Below, piece after piece: positions 1 to 12,050 of a stretch of 64,000 bases of DNA. The stretch is from Cenococcum geophilum 1.58. Lineage: Eukaryota > Ascomycota > Dothideomycetes > Gloniales > Gloniaceae. Position numbers and translations under genes: made by a program. Under the pieces are notes generated by a model that was not told the DNA's origin, ran no database searches, and saw nothing but the letters and a program-made list of their open reading frames with translations. Location: assembly GCA_001692895.1 (NCBI GenBank), contig KV748176.1, forward strand, positions 2,046,001-2,110,000, given 5' to 3'. How positions within the stretch are numbered: position 1 is the stretch's first letter; every line of letters begins with the position of its first letter.

Positions 1-274
1 CTATAGTAGTTACTTACTCTAAGCCGACTACTGCATTATAACGATTTAAATAACTACTAGATCCCCTAGTATCTACTAGTAAATAATAAGAGCTCTAATT
101 TTTTCTAAGCCAGCTTAAAAATAAGCTAACTAGTAATACTAACCGTTACTTAACTAAAGCTAACCAACTCTGCTACGCACTAAGTTAGCTAGGAGGAAAG
201 GTAGCTAACCTTATTAAACCCCTTTAGCTAAACTTAGTATAAAGCCTAGTTATACTTCTTAAAGCTATATATAG
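1..274 (+). mobile_element. Gypsy-A copy 1, gag segment (left piece)
   Basis: This stretch matches, in reverse complement, the gag region of Gypsy-A copy 3 at about 48,416-48,670, with many C/T and G/A differences as expected from RIP. The element therefore starts left of the window and reads on the plus strand. It is cut at 274 by the Copia-1 LTR. In copy 3 the sequence beyond the homologous point continues for about 1 kb of gag, and that part is missing here (see the junction near 5,300). No open frame longer than a few dozen codons survives. Confidence 0.8.
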
Positions 275-480
275 TGTAAGCTTTGCAGTGTGTAGGTATT
301 AAACGAGCGACTTAATTATAAAATGTAGCTCTAAAGCCTCTTTATATATATAAGGAAGGTATAGAAATAAATAAAAGGGGAGACTAATACGTAACTAAAA
401 CAGCGTAATACGCAAGTATTATATAGGCGATACGCAGGTAATATATAGGTGTTTTGGCATAGTACTAGTAGTCAGTTACA
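275..480 (-). repeat. Copia-1 3' LTR
   Basis: A 206-bp LTR reading TGTAACTGAC...GCTTACA on the minus strand. It is related to the solo LTRs at 19281-19472 and 57544-57759, sharing the GCAGTGTG and GCGACTT words. It abuts a purine tract, as a 3' LTR should. The outer flank TATAG (270-274) would be one copy of the target-site duplication; the partner copy is lost. Confidence 0.85.
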
Positions 481-491
481 TACCCCCCTAG
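481..491 (-). other. Copia-1 polypurine tract
   Basis: On the minus strand the sequence reads CTAGGGGGGTA directly before the 3' LTR start TGTAAC. This is the expected position and composition for the plus-strand primer site of an LTR retrotransposon, and it fixes the element's orientation. Confidence 0.75.
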
Positions 492-1399
492 ATTTAACAG
501 TATAGTAAAAGCTGTAGAAAACAAATGAAGGTAAAAACTATACCAAAATAGGAGATTTAGATACAATTTGGGAGTAGTAAAAGGATAGGGTGACTATAAC
601 GGATATTGCAAATAAAATCAATTAATCTAATCTTAAATATCTACTAAATTCAATTGCTTTATCTAAGCTTCGTACTTTTAACAAGGTAAGATTTTAGTAA
701 GGCTATTGGTAGGCATTTTGTCTATAGAAATCCATTATGCGTTAATCTTTTTGTCTTGGACTTCCTGTCTAAGCTAATACTAATAGATATTAATATGTCG
801 AAGCTTAGTATTAAGTTTTGGTATATCCTATCTTAGTAGGCGTACGGTCTATATATTATCGCATAGTAGGGTAAATTCGCGCTCTAAATTAAAGCCGATT
901 GCCTTAAAGAAACGTTGCCACTAGATAATCTTAACAGCAGCAGTAAATAGGGAGAGAAGTTCTGCTTTAGTAGTTAAACGAATTACTAATTGCTATAGGG
1001 TCGTCTTCCAATCGATTAGTCCTCCAAATAGCGTAAATAGGTATCCTTAAGAGCTCCGTTTAGTCCTTTTATAGTTTATAAATACTATATTAGATGCCCC
1101 GTAAAAGGTAACGTCTTCTCTTTTAGGGTTTCTAAAGTATACGTATACTCCAAATACTTTGGCAGAGTATTTAATAGCTGTAGATTTTGTTCTAAGACAA
1201 TAGGCAATTGCTTAGTTTGCTGCATCGAGGTGCTATTAATTTAGATTGGTAAGGAATTCGGCTAGCTTAGAATGCGTCTTAGTAATATTAGGTCTTCTAA
1301 ATACGGTAAGGTATATAAGAGAACTAGCCCATTACTAATAGGCTAGTATTCTTTAAGGGTTTGTCTACTAGTTGAACAGAATTAGTTTAGCAGGTAGTA

Positions 1400-2250
1400 G
1401 TGTTTTAAGGAACCTTTCTAGCTAAATATTGAATTAACTAGCTATCTTTTTAATATAGGAGTCTTAGCAGAGCTAGATTTTGTAATCTAGTCGATCTCGT
1501 TTAATTCGGATTCTTAAAAACCACTATAGGTCTCCTAGTACACGGATCTTATATCAGTGCAGCAGTTTTACTTTAAATTCTTTAAGTCTTAAAAGGTCCT
1601 TCTTATTAAATAGAATGGCAATATCGTCTACGTAGAAGAAGACAATAAGTGGTCCATTAGTAAATAGGCAGTTGGTACCTAGAACAGGCTTTAATCCAAA
1701 TTTAGCTAGTATACTAGTAAGTTCCTTATACCAAAGTAATAGAAAGATTTTTAATCCGTATAGCGCTATAAGTAACTCTAGGATATATCTATTTTAATTA
1801 AATCCTTCTAGGCAGTAATAGTAGACTGGCTTGTCTAGTCTAGTATTTATAAACGCGTTTACAACGTTATACTATTAAATTTCTAAATTAAATGCGGCTG
1901 CTATAGCTATAAGGGCATGGAATATTCGAGTAGCTAGGGTTGCTGTATAGGTTTCTTCTTTGGTAATCTACAGATCTCCGCAGACATATAGTTAAGCTTT
2001 TAACTTTTAAAACTTAACCGTTGCTATTAAGCTTATATTTAAAGACCTATTTTAGTAAAAAGATCTACTTATTACTTGCTTCTTCTTTCAGTACAGTCTT
2101 AAATATCCCTTAGCGTTTTAGACCGTTGTATTCTTTTTCTATAACCTTTTAAAAGCCAGTAGTTAATGAATACTTTCTTAGTTTTTTAAGATTCTTTGGT
2201 TTAGGAGGAAGACTTTCTCGATATAGAGATAAGGATCTAGTTTAGTTAAT
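1400..2250 (-). pseudogene. Copia-1 reverse transcriptase remnant
   Basis: Minus-strand translation gives a Ty1/Copia-type reverse transcriptase. The core motif FFYVDDIAIL is readable at 1611-1650, which includes the paired catalytic aspartates. The surrounding frame is interrupted by stops that mostly look like former CAA or CAG glutamine codons, a RIP effect. RNase H follows toward lower coordinates but is too decayed for motif assignment. Confidence 0.8.
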
Positions 2251-2699
2251 ATCCTTTACTAGTCCTGTAGTAAAGCTAGCATAGTAACTAAATAGGGTAG
2301 ATAGATTGGCTAGTGCTACTAAATATACTTAACGTCGAATTCGTTTAGATCCTTCTAGTAGGATAAGGTCGGTAGAAGGTTTAGCTAAGACTTTATTAGC
2401 TCGCGGAGCGGTATTTAGTGGTTCTAGTAAACTGCTTAACTGGGTAGGAATTACTTCAATTATATCTAAGATATCGTCTTAAAGTCCTTATAATAAGGTA
2501 TTTAATTCTAACAGATCTGGAGATACCGTTTTACTAGGAGCCGGTAATTATTTACCGTCCTTTATAGGAAGCTCTACTAAATCGTTTAATCTACATTTAA
2601 GGTAGGTCTATATAGGATAGATTTATCCTTAGATTTATCTTTAAGAGGTTCTAATAGACCAATCGCCTAGATAGTATCCTCTAATGCTTTCCTTAGCAG

Positions 2700-3700
2700 G
2701 TAGTTAATATCTTAACCCTTAGGGTTATAGAACGAGGTCTCGTTAAATATAACGTCTCTGGTTTAAATAACTTTGTAAAGGGTTAGAATCTAGATTTAGT
2801 AAATATTAGTTAAATTATAGTTGACTAGGTATCTAATCGATATATAAGGAGCTAGCTTATCTCCCTTTTTAACTTATTTGTCCAGTATATAGGTCTTGTA
2901 ACCATATACATGTATATAGGCAAGTAATGGCGACTTGCTGTAGGCGATCTTATATGGAGTTTTCTACCCTAGTTACTTATTTATGGTTTAATTAAGTGCG
3001 TAGCTAGTAGTAAGAAAAGCTTCTAGTCCCAGAGATAGAGGAAAGGATACTTCTAGCTGTGTAGCCCTTAATTATTCTACAAGGGTTCGTCTAGATCATT
3101 TAGCTCCGCCATTTTGTCCCTTAGTATATAGTGCTCAGCATTTAAAGGTAATGCCTTTGTCTGCACACTATGTCTATAGGGTATCTCCCATTTATCTAAA
3201 TAAGTTATCGCTCTGGAAGAAAATAACGACTTAGTGGAATCGTATTTTAATTAAACAGTAAGTCCTTTAGATAGTAGGTAGGATAGTAGCTTTATCCTTA
3301 TTCCTAGAGGTAAATATAAAATTTAATTTAGAATACGTGCAATAGAAATGTATAATATATCTATCGCCGTTATATCTACGTACTCTAAGGTCAATAATAT
3401 TAAATACTAGCCGTTTAAATGGTCGAGTGGCTAGATATTCATATTCTCGTCTATAAGAGATCTGCTGCGTATTCTTTACTAATAAGCAAATTTTATATTT
3501 AATTTTAAGCGGTGCTCGTTCTTTGGCTAGCTCTACGCCATTAACGTACTTCGGAAGCTACTCAATAGCGTTAGGTCCTGCACAACCGAGAATTTTATAC
3601 TATTTAGTAGCTATAGCTCTAACTAGTTTACGGGCCATTCGGCTTAGCTAGAATCTTCTTATTAAGAGGGTTAATTAAGTTATTAAATCTAGGGTATTCG
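2700..3700 (-). pseudogene. Copia-1 integrase remnant
   Basis: The minus strand encodes a recognisable Copia integrase C-terminal part. A KTPY box is followed by an HVYGYKTYI stretch (family form LRVFGCRAYV) and a TRDVIFNE segment (family form SRDVVFDE). These are the conserved blocks that end the integrase and lead into reverse transcriptase. The zinc-binding and DDE portions lie at higher coordinates but are too eroded to place precisely. Confidence 0.7.
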
Positions 3701-5349
3701 TTAGCTCTCTATGCGTTAGTGCCTAGTAGCCCCCTAATTGTTTCGCATAGTAGACTATTTTGCAAGTTACTAGCCGGTATAATAAGTTTCGTCCTAAGAC
3801 AAAATAGATATCGTTATTAGTAGCTCTTAAGAGTGCTATAATATTTTTAAAAAAGGTAGGTGCTAGTACTATATAGGATAGCTTTATTTTTAACTTCCTA
3901 GTAGGTGTATTAATAGTAATAGTTACTATTCCATAGGCTTAAAATTTCTTAAAATTTCCGCTAGCAATTAGGTAGTCGTCTTCTGCTACTAGGTAGGAGA
4001 AGGTAAAGTCTTCTTCGTTGTTATAGACGTGGGTATCTATACTAGGATTAAGTATCTAAGTGTTCTAGAGTTTAAATAGAATTTAACTAGTACTAAATAC
4101 GGCAGTATAGCTGGTCGGTGTTGTAGAAGGTGGGGTTTTGGTGTTAAAATCAATCACAGATTCTATATCCTTTTTTACTTCCTATTCTCCTTTTCGGATA
4201 CAATTAACTATACATTTAATCTAAGGTATAGATAAGATCTTTTTATCTACTTCTTTCTAGACGTCTGGCTTTAGTCTCTGACCTTAAGGGTGCTTCTGCT
4301 TAGCGGTATAGTAGTAGTTACTAAACTAATATTTAAGGCCGCATATATATTCCTTATTCCGTTTCGAATTTAAATTTAGATTACTGTTAGAATTGGAACT
4401 AACGTTAGAATCTAAATTAGAATTATTTTAAAGGGTTGCAAATGTAGAGTTATCAGCAGTAGTTGTAGGAGATGCTTACTGATTATGGTAGTGCTCCTTA
4501 AATTCCTTAATTAGATTAATAATAGATAAGATGTCTTTGTCCTTCTGTTCTTTCCTAATAAGGTCTACTTTTAGTACTCCTATAAAGCTAGAAGAGATAG
4601 GCTTAATGGCTTATATAAAATCGTAGTATGGCCTAAATCCCTGTACGTCTAGTAGCTCTAATTATTCCACAAGCTTGTAGACGTTCCGCTAGCTATTTAG
4701 CCATTTATTAATGCTCTGCTTTTTATTATAGGCTTTTAGAGCCGTATATTAAGGACGTTATACTTTTAACTTAAGGTAGTAGGGGCAAGTGCAGTCTTTA
4801 ATACTTAAAGCCGTTTGTGTACTATTTTAAGGCCATTAATAAGGAGAAGGTAGACTACTAATATAGAGCGAACAATGTAGTTGCTAATGTTATTTATAGC
4901 CTATTCTTGCTTCTAGTATACACGGAGATCGTCCTTATATTCGGCATAGAGCTAGTTATAAACAGTAAGCTAGTTTTAGTTTAGTTGAGCTATCGATATA
5001 GCCATAGGTAGTACGTCTGTTAGTATAGGCCGTTTTAGTTATTCTAGCTTTAGAAGCTCATCTTTCTTAGATAGGTTGATATACTGCTATACCTTATTAG
5101 TTTTAGCAGTGTCTTAGATAATAAAGAACCGTTAAATTCAATTAGATAGCTGGTTAAGGATAAAGTTAATCTTTAATTCGCTCGTGGTTGTTATTTCAGG
5201 AATTTTAATAGTTTAGAAAGGGTCTAGGTTAGGGGTCTAGTTAGCGCCTTAGCAAAACCTTATTTAGACGTTCCGAACTTTTAATTTAATTCATTAGTTT
5301 GTTTATTAGTTGGGTATGTTTATTAACCGGGGTCAATCGTTCGTTTATT

Positions 5350-5769
5350 TAATAAGTGAGGAGGCTTAGAGTAGTTATTAATTAGGATAACCTTAAGCTT
5401 CTATTTACTGCCCTGCACTACAAGTAGGAATACTCTATAATATACCGCCCTAGCCCTAAACTAAAATCTAGGAAATCCACTAAAATCTATTAGCCTAAGA
5501 TTTTTACTAATATCCACCCCACGCCTAAGGAATCTACTTAATTCTACTAACCCAAAAATTCCACTAAATTCTACTGGTATAAGATTTCCACCAACGTCTA
5601 CTAAGGACTTAGAAATTATACTAAACTATATAAACTTATCCTAACTACTATACCGCCCTAAACTAAATAGAGGCTTAAGCTTAATATATAAAAGTACTAG
5701 AAGAACTGGTATTCTATTATAAAAAGGATACTTAAAGAACCCGAACTTAAATTAAATACTAACCCTATA
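5350..5769 (+). mobile_element. Gypsy-A copy 1, gag-pol segment
   Basis: Matches the reverse complement of Gypsy-A copy 3 from about 47,370 down to 46,960, including the repeated tract of CC(T/A)AAAATCTA-like words. It is the continuation of Gypsy-A copy 1 after Copia-1. About 1 kb of gag present in copy 3 is absent between this piece and positions 1-274. The piece stops exactly at a TA dinucleotide where the Fot1-like element is inserted. Confidence 0.8.
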
Positions 5770-7819
5770 CAGTAAAAACTGGTTAGTACGATATCTAATT
5801 ACAACGATATACTCTATATTACGATCTACACCCTTAATCAAAAAAAATTGGTGTAATATTACGATATTCTAACCTTTTAATAATATCGTTAAGTTCCCTT
5901 ACCAAAATTGGTATAGCTAGTATTTTATAGAGCAGATCCGGCCTTTCCTTACCGCTAGTTTAGCCATTAAATCTATTACACAACGATTAAATTCTATCAA
6001 AATTGCCCTTAGATCTTATTCTCTATACTAAATCCTACCTCTTTAATATGGCGGGACACCAAAATCCTATAAGACGTCGTTGTTACGGTATTTCTGACTA
6101 CGAGCGTCAGAAGATTCGCATCTACTACCGCGAACATCCTTACCTTATGCAAAGGCAACTTGCAAATTGGGCTACTGACGCCTTCCGCCATAAGTTTAAT
6201 TAATCCTCGATATCTAAAATACTTAGCGATAAGTTTAACAACCTAGATTTAATCAAAATCCGTTATGGGCGGGGTGTACGCGAGCGCAAAAGAGACGCCG
6301 AGCAACCTCTCTTAGAGGAGGTGCTTTTTGAGTGGCACCAACGCCTATAGAACTCTCGTATTCCTATTACCGGCGATCTTATTCGTGCTGCCGCCTCTTA
6401 ATTATGGTGTCGTATACCTACATTGGTTGAATTACTAGAGCCTAAGTGGTCAATTGGCTGGTTAAAAGGCTTTAAATCTTATAACGGAATTCGCAAAAGA
6501 AAGCAATATGGCGAGGCTGCGTTAGTTAATATAGAAGGCGCCGAAGATTATATAATAGAGCTTTATACAATTATTGCGCCTTATCCTTTAAAGGATGTAT
6601 ACAATATAGATAAGACAGGGCTATATTAGAAGGCTATACTAGATACTATATTGGCTATTAAGTTATAATTAGGAACCAAAAAGCAGAAGGCAAGATTATC
6701 CCTCGCCAATTGCTCTAACACAGATGGCTCTAATAAGATTCCTCTCTGGATTATTAGTGCCTTAATGCGGCCACGTTGCTTTGCGCAAGCTCGCGTTAAT
6801 ATTAATTCGCTAAATATGCATTAGAGGCATAATAAGAAGGCTTAGATAACGACTGTAATTATACTTAAGTAGCTTACCTAGTTTAATAAAAGGATATAAA
6901 ATAAAAAGGTCCTTCTACTAATTAACGGCTTTAGCGCTCACGAAGTAGCTGTTTAAACGGCTCTCGAAAACAAATCTTTAAAGAATATAAGAGTCGAGTT
7001 CCTTCCTCCTAATTATACCTTAGTTTACCAACCACTTAATTAAGGAATAATTGCTAACTTTAAGGCTCTTTACTAACGATATTAGTTACAGTTTATAGTA
7101 GAACGTACTTTGGAAAACTAAGATCCAATTAAGCAGATACACGTCCTTTAGGCGATTTAATGGGCAATCGCTGCTTAGAAGGAAGTTACACCATAGACGA
7201 TTAAGGGTTGCTTTATTAAATCTACCTTATTTAGTTTTAAAGAAGGCCCGCAGCGTCGCCCTCGCGATTATATAGATCCTCCCCTTTTAGATAAGATGTA
7301 GCAGATGGCAGAACAGTTGCATATAGTAGGAAGAATTCGTAACGTCATAAATATTCGGAATTTTATTAAGCTTCTAGGTAAGGAAGTAGAGGATTTAGCT
7401 AAGGATCTTATTGAGCAAGTAGCAGAGCTCTATATAGGGCCCGATCGCGATGTAGAAACGGATAAGGATAACTCCAAATAACCTTAAATAAAGCTTAATA
7501 AGGCTTTACAAGCCTTACAAAAGCTTTGTCTCTATAAGGAACAATAAGAAGATGGTAAAAGAGATTTAATTACAAGTCTTATAAGGCACGAACGTTGAAT
7601 TTAAGGCTGACGAGCTCGCAATACCAAACAAAAGACGATTATGACTTATTTTAGTGTAGCGAATCGCTCAATTTTGACGTCGGGCATGTAAATATAAGAT
7701 ATCATTACCCAATTTTAGCTTTTGGTGTGTTTGACGTACAAATATTAAATATAATAATACCCTTAATATAACAATACGCTTGGCCGTACAAACCGTATCA
7801 TACTAACCAGTTTTTACTA
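5770..7819 (+). mobile_element. Fot1/pogo-type DNA transposon, 2,050 bp, with TA target duplication
   Basis: A complete but inactivated pogo/Fot1-class element. The left end reads CAGTAAAAACTGGTTAGTA and the right end is its reverse complement with one terminal G-to-A change. It is flanked by TA (5768-5769 and 7820-7821), the usual target duplication of the Tc1/mariner/pogo superfamily. The insertion interrupts Gypsy-A copy 1: joining 5769 to 7822 restores the match to copy 3. The element encodes one transposase on the plus strand. It is less degraded than its host, which suggests later arrival. Confidence 0.95.
6048..7597 (+). pseudogene. Fot1/pogo transposase, RIP-inactivated
   Basis: The start codon at 6048 opens MAGHQNPIRR. 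The N-terminal helix-turn-helix/CENP-B-like region runs to about 6,480. The DDE nuclease begins with NIDKTGLY at 6599-6625 (family form NxDExG). The second acidic region reads LLINGFSAHE near 6,920-6,950 (family form LLxDxxxxH), and the block FLPPN..LVYQPL follows near 7,000-7,040. The family's acidic residues are replaced (E to K, D to N) and several glutamine codons are now stops (for example TAA at 6201), so it cannot be active. The C-terminus ends near 7,597. Family assignment is firm; the exact end is less so. Confidence 0.9.
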
Positions 7820-8035
7820 TACCTAATACTAAACCTAAAGCTAAACAAGAAATTATATAAGAAACTATAGATAACCCAAGCAAGCTTAATACCCTAAATA
7901 TCTATATAATTGGAGCTACTCTACTAGCTTAGCTTACTAAGAAACCTAAATATACAATCTTCGCTGTTATAATAGCTAATATTAAGGAAGCCTTAGTACT
8001 AAAAAAGTATACTAACCCTACTAGAAAGGTACTAG
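7820..8035 (+). mobile_element. Gypsy-A copy 1, segment between Fot1 and Gypsy-C
   Basis: Continues the Gypsy-A match (reverse complement of copy 3, about 46,960-46,745). Its last five bases ACTAG (8031-8035) are repeated at 16079-16083 as the target-site duplication of Gypsy-C. Confidence 0.85.
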
Positions 8036-8457
8036 TGTAACGGAACCTTATAGTAAGTACTACGGTAGGTTCGTTATTGGGCTAGGTATATAGGTAAAGC
8101 AAATTAAATCAACAACGTAATAATAACTGGTGGAGTGGTTGCCTAACAGATTAACTTTAATTATATTCTGAGAATCACTATAAGGAAGGAACTATCTAGG
8201 TAGGGACTAAGGGTCCTTAAATACACAACCGTACTCCTAAGAAAGTCGTTGCTCTATCTACTCTGTCTGCTCTGTTTACTCTATTACAGATCTTATAGAT
8301 TACATAGATTATATAGATTATATTATATAACTCTACTTACCATTTCTCGTTATATAGTTCCACGGGTTCCATTCTAGACTGTGCTTATATTAACCAACTA
8401 GCTTCTTCTAACTCTTCTCTAAGTAGTTATAATATCGTACTTAAAGCGTCCGTAACA
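8036..8457 (-). repeat. Gypsy-C 3' LTR
   Basis: 422 bp, TGTAACGGAAC...CCGTAACA on the plus strand. It is paired with 15657-16078. RIP density differs locally between the two LTRs: the stretch 8,255-8,340 here is heavily converted, whereas the partner keeps CACAGATTACACAGATT-like sequence. Confidence 0.95.
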
Positions 8458-8475
8458 CTATCTCCCTCCTTTTTA
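8458..8475 (-). other. Gypsy-C polypurine tract
   Basis: On the minus strand AAAAAGGAGGGAGATAG lies directly before the 3' LTR, the expected plus-strand primer position. Confidence 0.7.
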
Positions 8476-9200
8476 TCTTCGTCCTTAAAGATTCCAAACA
8501 TCTCTAAGTTGTTTACTAGAGGTGTAATATCCGTCTAATTAATTTAGTTAATATCGTTACTTATTATGCCTAAAGCATCCTCTTCTTCCTTAACTCTTTA
8601 TTATGCGCGTATAGTTTCGTCCATACTGTCGCTTAGTAAAATAATACCATCTCCATATTCTTGTTGTGCGAAAGAGGGGTTAGTCTGTATTGCGTTAGTA
8701 AGTCCTTTGTCTCGGCAACTATCCTCTTATTTAGAGTGCACTAAAGCAAACATTTATTCGTCCTATAACGTTCGCTCTATCTCTAACGCTAAATATACGC
8801 GTCCTATTTTCCTTAATAGTCTTTAAGTTCCCTAAGTAATTTATTATAGGGTCTTGTGTTTAATTTGCTGCTGCAAAGCTTAATAATAAGCTATTAGTTA
8901 CTCTGGCGGAACTTTATTATTCTTAGGATACTAAAAAGGAGGCTGCTGATACTTAACAACGTGCCCTTAATTCTCGTCTTACTGCGTCTGCTCGGTTAAT
9001 CCGTCTTAAGAAGGTTTATAAGAAGGTTTATTTTAAGGAGTAGAAACTTATAAAATAAGGTCTATAGGAACTGGGTAATAAAAGAACTAACTTTCTTCCT
9101 ATAGTAAAGGAAACAGCTCTAAGTAGTTTGGCAGTCGCTCCTCCTAGGTTTCCCTTAGGTAACTCATTTTTTAGCGATCTTTTTTTATTAATATTGCCTA
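8476..9200 (-). pseudogene. Gypsy-C pol extension downstream of the chromodomain
   Basis: Between the chromodomain and the purine tract the minus strand keeps a long frame interrupted only by RIP-type stops. It is predicted to encode a charged, glutamine-rich, probably coiled-coil tail (for example LQDE.MFALVHSKQEDS and ETIRAQQRVKEEEDAL) that ends almost at the LTR. I do not recognise a domain. Similar coiled tails occur at the C-terminus of fungal pogo transposases, so capture is possible but unproven. It could also be an element-specific extension of pol. Confidence 0.45.
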
Positions 9201-11349
9201 ACCTTTTCTCTTCTAATACTCCTATACCTTTCTTATAGCGTTCTTTAAATTTTTTAGTAGTTTTTAGGTAGTCTTATTATAGCCTATCTACTTTACTTTG
9301 TACTATATTTTATTATTAACGTCCTTATAACTAACGATCTTTAAAACTTACTATTTGTCTTCTTCTTGTCCTCTATATATGTCTACTTTATAGACCGGTA
9401 GCTTAACATCTCTATATACTGGCTTTAGCATTATAATATACTATATAGGGTAGATCTTTATCCTAGCTGGTAGGTTTAACTTAAATGTGACTAATAAAAT
9501 TTTTTATGTAATTTTAAAAGGTCCTAGTTTAATATAGTCTAACTTCTTACTTAGTTGTCGACTCTTGAAATTTTTATATAGTAGCTATACTTTATCTCCC
9601 TCCTTAAGATCTGGTCCCTTAGATCTCTTAGCATTATAGTATTTCTTTATTTTCTGCTGTACTACCTTAGCTGTCTCTATAAGGTCTGCATAAAGATTTA
9701 TTAAAGTCTCTATTCTTTACCTAGCTTTACTACTTATCTTTTTTACTTAATATAGTGATAATAATATTCTTAGCTTGTATCCATAATTCGCCTTAAATAG
9801 TAACGTGCCTATTCCTTCTTGTGGTGTTGCATTATATACAAACTATATAACTAGTAATAGCGATATCTAATTATTCTGTACATAATTAATATAGTGCCTT
9901 AGATACTGCTCTAGTGTTTAGTTTAATCTTTCCGTTTAACCGTCTGTCTATAGATAATATATAGTAAAAGTTACTGCTTAAACTCCTTGCTCTACTAAGA
10001 ACACTTCCTAGAATACTACTATAAATCTTAGATTTCTATCCAATATAATCTTACTTAATGCTTTATATTTTGCGAATACTTCTTTAACATAGATTTTAGT
10101 AATATCTTCCACTAAGATTTCTTTTATATATGCTATAAAGTATCCCCACTTTATAAGCTTATCTACTATTACTAAGATTATGTTATAATCTTATCCGGTA
10201 ATAGGGTCTCTTAATTTTAGCAACTTAATAATAAAGTCCTATAATATAACCTCCTATAGTCTCTCTGGTATTTTAATAGGTTATAGCCCTCTATATGGCT
10301 TATATCTTATTAGTTTGTTCCTTTAGTAATCTAAATACTCCTTAATAACCTTTTTAGCTATCCTCTAGATTCCGTTAATAATGTACTCCTCCTGGAGTCT
10401 TAATACTAAGCCTATAGCTCCGTTATATCCTTAAGTTAATCCTTTATGGAAATCTTCTATAAATTGCTCTGCTATGCTTCTTAGGATATACTTCGCTTTT
10501 TAATTCTCGTATATATCTAACTATAGATCTTCTAGCTGTGCCTCTAGAATTCTTTGTGCTTAAAAGCTTTCTAGTATCTCGTAGACTTTCTCTAACTTAT
10601 TTTCTTAAGTTGTTATAATCTTTGGATAATTATACCTAATTAATCTGTCTATATCTTTCCGCAGTAAAGCCCCTAATGGCTTTTCGTTATTCTATAGTTT
10701 AGCCTTTCTACTTAGAGTATCTGCTCGTACATTCTCCGTACCCTTAGTATACTAAATCTTAAAATAGTATTCTATAAGTATTTCCGCCCATCTAACCTAT
10801 CTTCGGTTAAGTTCCTTTATTATTAGGAATCCTATTAGGTTCTTATAGTCCGTCCTAACTATAAATGGTTTCTCTATACCTTGCAAGAATGCTCTTTATT
10901 CCTTTAGTGCTATAACTATACCTAATAACTCCTTATTATAGATGTTATAGTTTAGTTCTAGTAGTATTATCTTTTAACTATAGTATACTACTGGATGCTA
11001 TTTATCTAGATACTTTATGTAAAGCATACTCCTAGTACAAAGTCTGATATATTTATTTCTACAACCGTTTCTAGTCCTAGTTAATAGATCTTAAGAACTG
11101 GCTCCTAGGTAAATAACCTTTTAACCTCCTTAAATAGTTCTTATTGTTCCTTTCCCTATATCTATAGTTCTTCTTTCTTTGTTAATTGCGTAAATGGCTT
11201 AATATCCTTTAACCATTGCGCTATAAACCTTCTATAGTAATTGTAAAACCCTAGGAATAATCTTAACTACGTAACGTTCTCTAGTTCTTACTAATTTACT
11301 ATAGCCTCGATCTTCTTTAGATCTATACTAAATTAGCCTAGTTTAATAA

Positions 11350-12050
11350 TAAATCTAATAAAATCGGTCTTCCTAGTGAAGAACTCGTATTTCTTAATTA
11401 CTACTAGCATCTGTTCTTTTTATAGTCTCTCTAAAACCCATTTAATATATTTTCCGTGTTCTTCCTTAGTTATTAAGTAGATAATAATATTGTTAAGATA
11501 TACCATAATAAATTCATCTAAGTGTTCTCTTAATATATTATTAATTCGCTTCTAGAATATTGCTAGTGTATTTATAAGCCTAAATTATATAACTAATAGC
11601 TTATATAGTCCTTCCTTTAACCTAAAGGCTGCCTTTTATTTATTGCCTTCCTTAATCCTAATTTAATAGTACGCCTATCTTAGATCTATTTTTATAAAGA
11701 TTTATATATTACTAATCCTATCTTAGATTTCGCTAATTAAGGGTAAAGGATACCTATCCTTTCTAGTAATACTATTTAACTATCTGTAGTTGATGCACAG
11801 CCTTAGTTTGCCATTTTTCTTTAGTACGAATAGTACTGGATAACCCGCTGATGACTGCGATGGTCTGATATATCCCTTTTATAAGTTTTCTTAGATAAAC
11901 TCTTTAAGTGCTCTACCCTTCTCTTTAGTAAGCTTATAAATTGGAAAGAACCTTAAACTTATTCCTAGTTTTAATTCTATTTTATAGTCCTATACTACGT
12001 ACTCTAAAAGCTTTTCACTTTCTAGTAACTATAGTTTTTTACCGTACTTG
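11350..12050 (-). pseudogene. Gypsy-C reverse transcriptase remnant
   Basis: Minus-strand translation contains the Ty3/Gypsy sequence [18 protein letters not shown] followed by LCINYRQLN near 11,860-11,780. The catalytic box reads VYLNNIIIY at about 11,515-11,480; the family form is VYLDDILIY, and D-to-N changes are expected from G-to-A RIP. This is enough to assign strand and superfamily. Confidence 0.85.

Larger units (their letters stand above)
275..5300 (-). mobile_element. Copia-1, Ty1/Copia retrotransposon, 5' LTR missing
   Basis: A RIP-degraded Ty1/Copia element on the minus strand. Reading from high to low coordinates it has the Copia order: gag (about 5,220-4,250), protease and integrase (about 3,900-2,700), reverse transcriptase (about 2,250-1,400) and RNase H (about 1,150-650). 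The YVDD catalytic box of reverse transcriptase is encoded at 1611-1634. The integrase C-terminus is recognisable at 2,960-2,730 (KTPY near its start, TRDVIFNE near its end). The 3' LTR (275-480) and purine tract are present. No 5' LTR is found near 5,300; the sequence there passes into Gypsy-A DNA. Every domain has many internal stops, so no protein is made. Confidence 0.85.

Noticed and set aside
8566..8826. Plus-strand 86-codon frame inside Gypsy-C
   Set aside because: Antisense to the element's own minus-strand coding tail.
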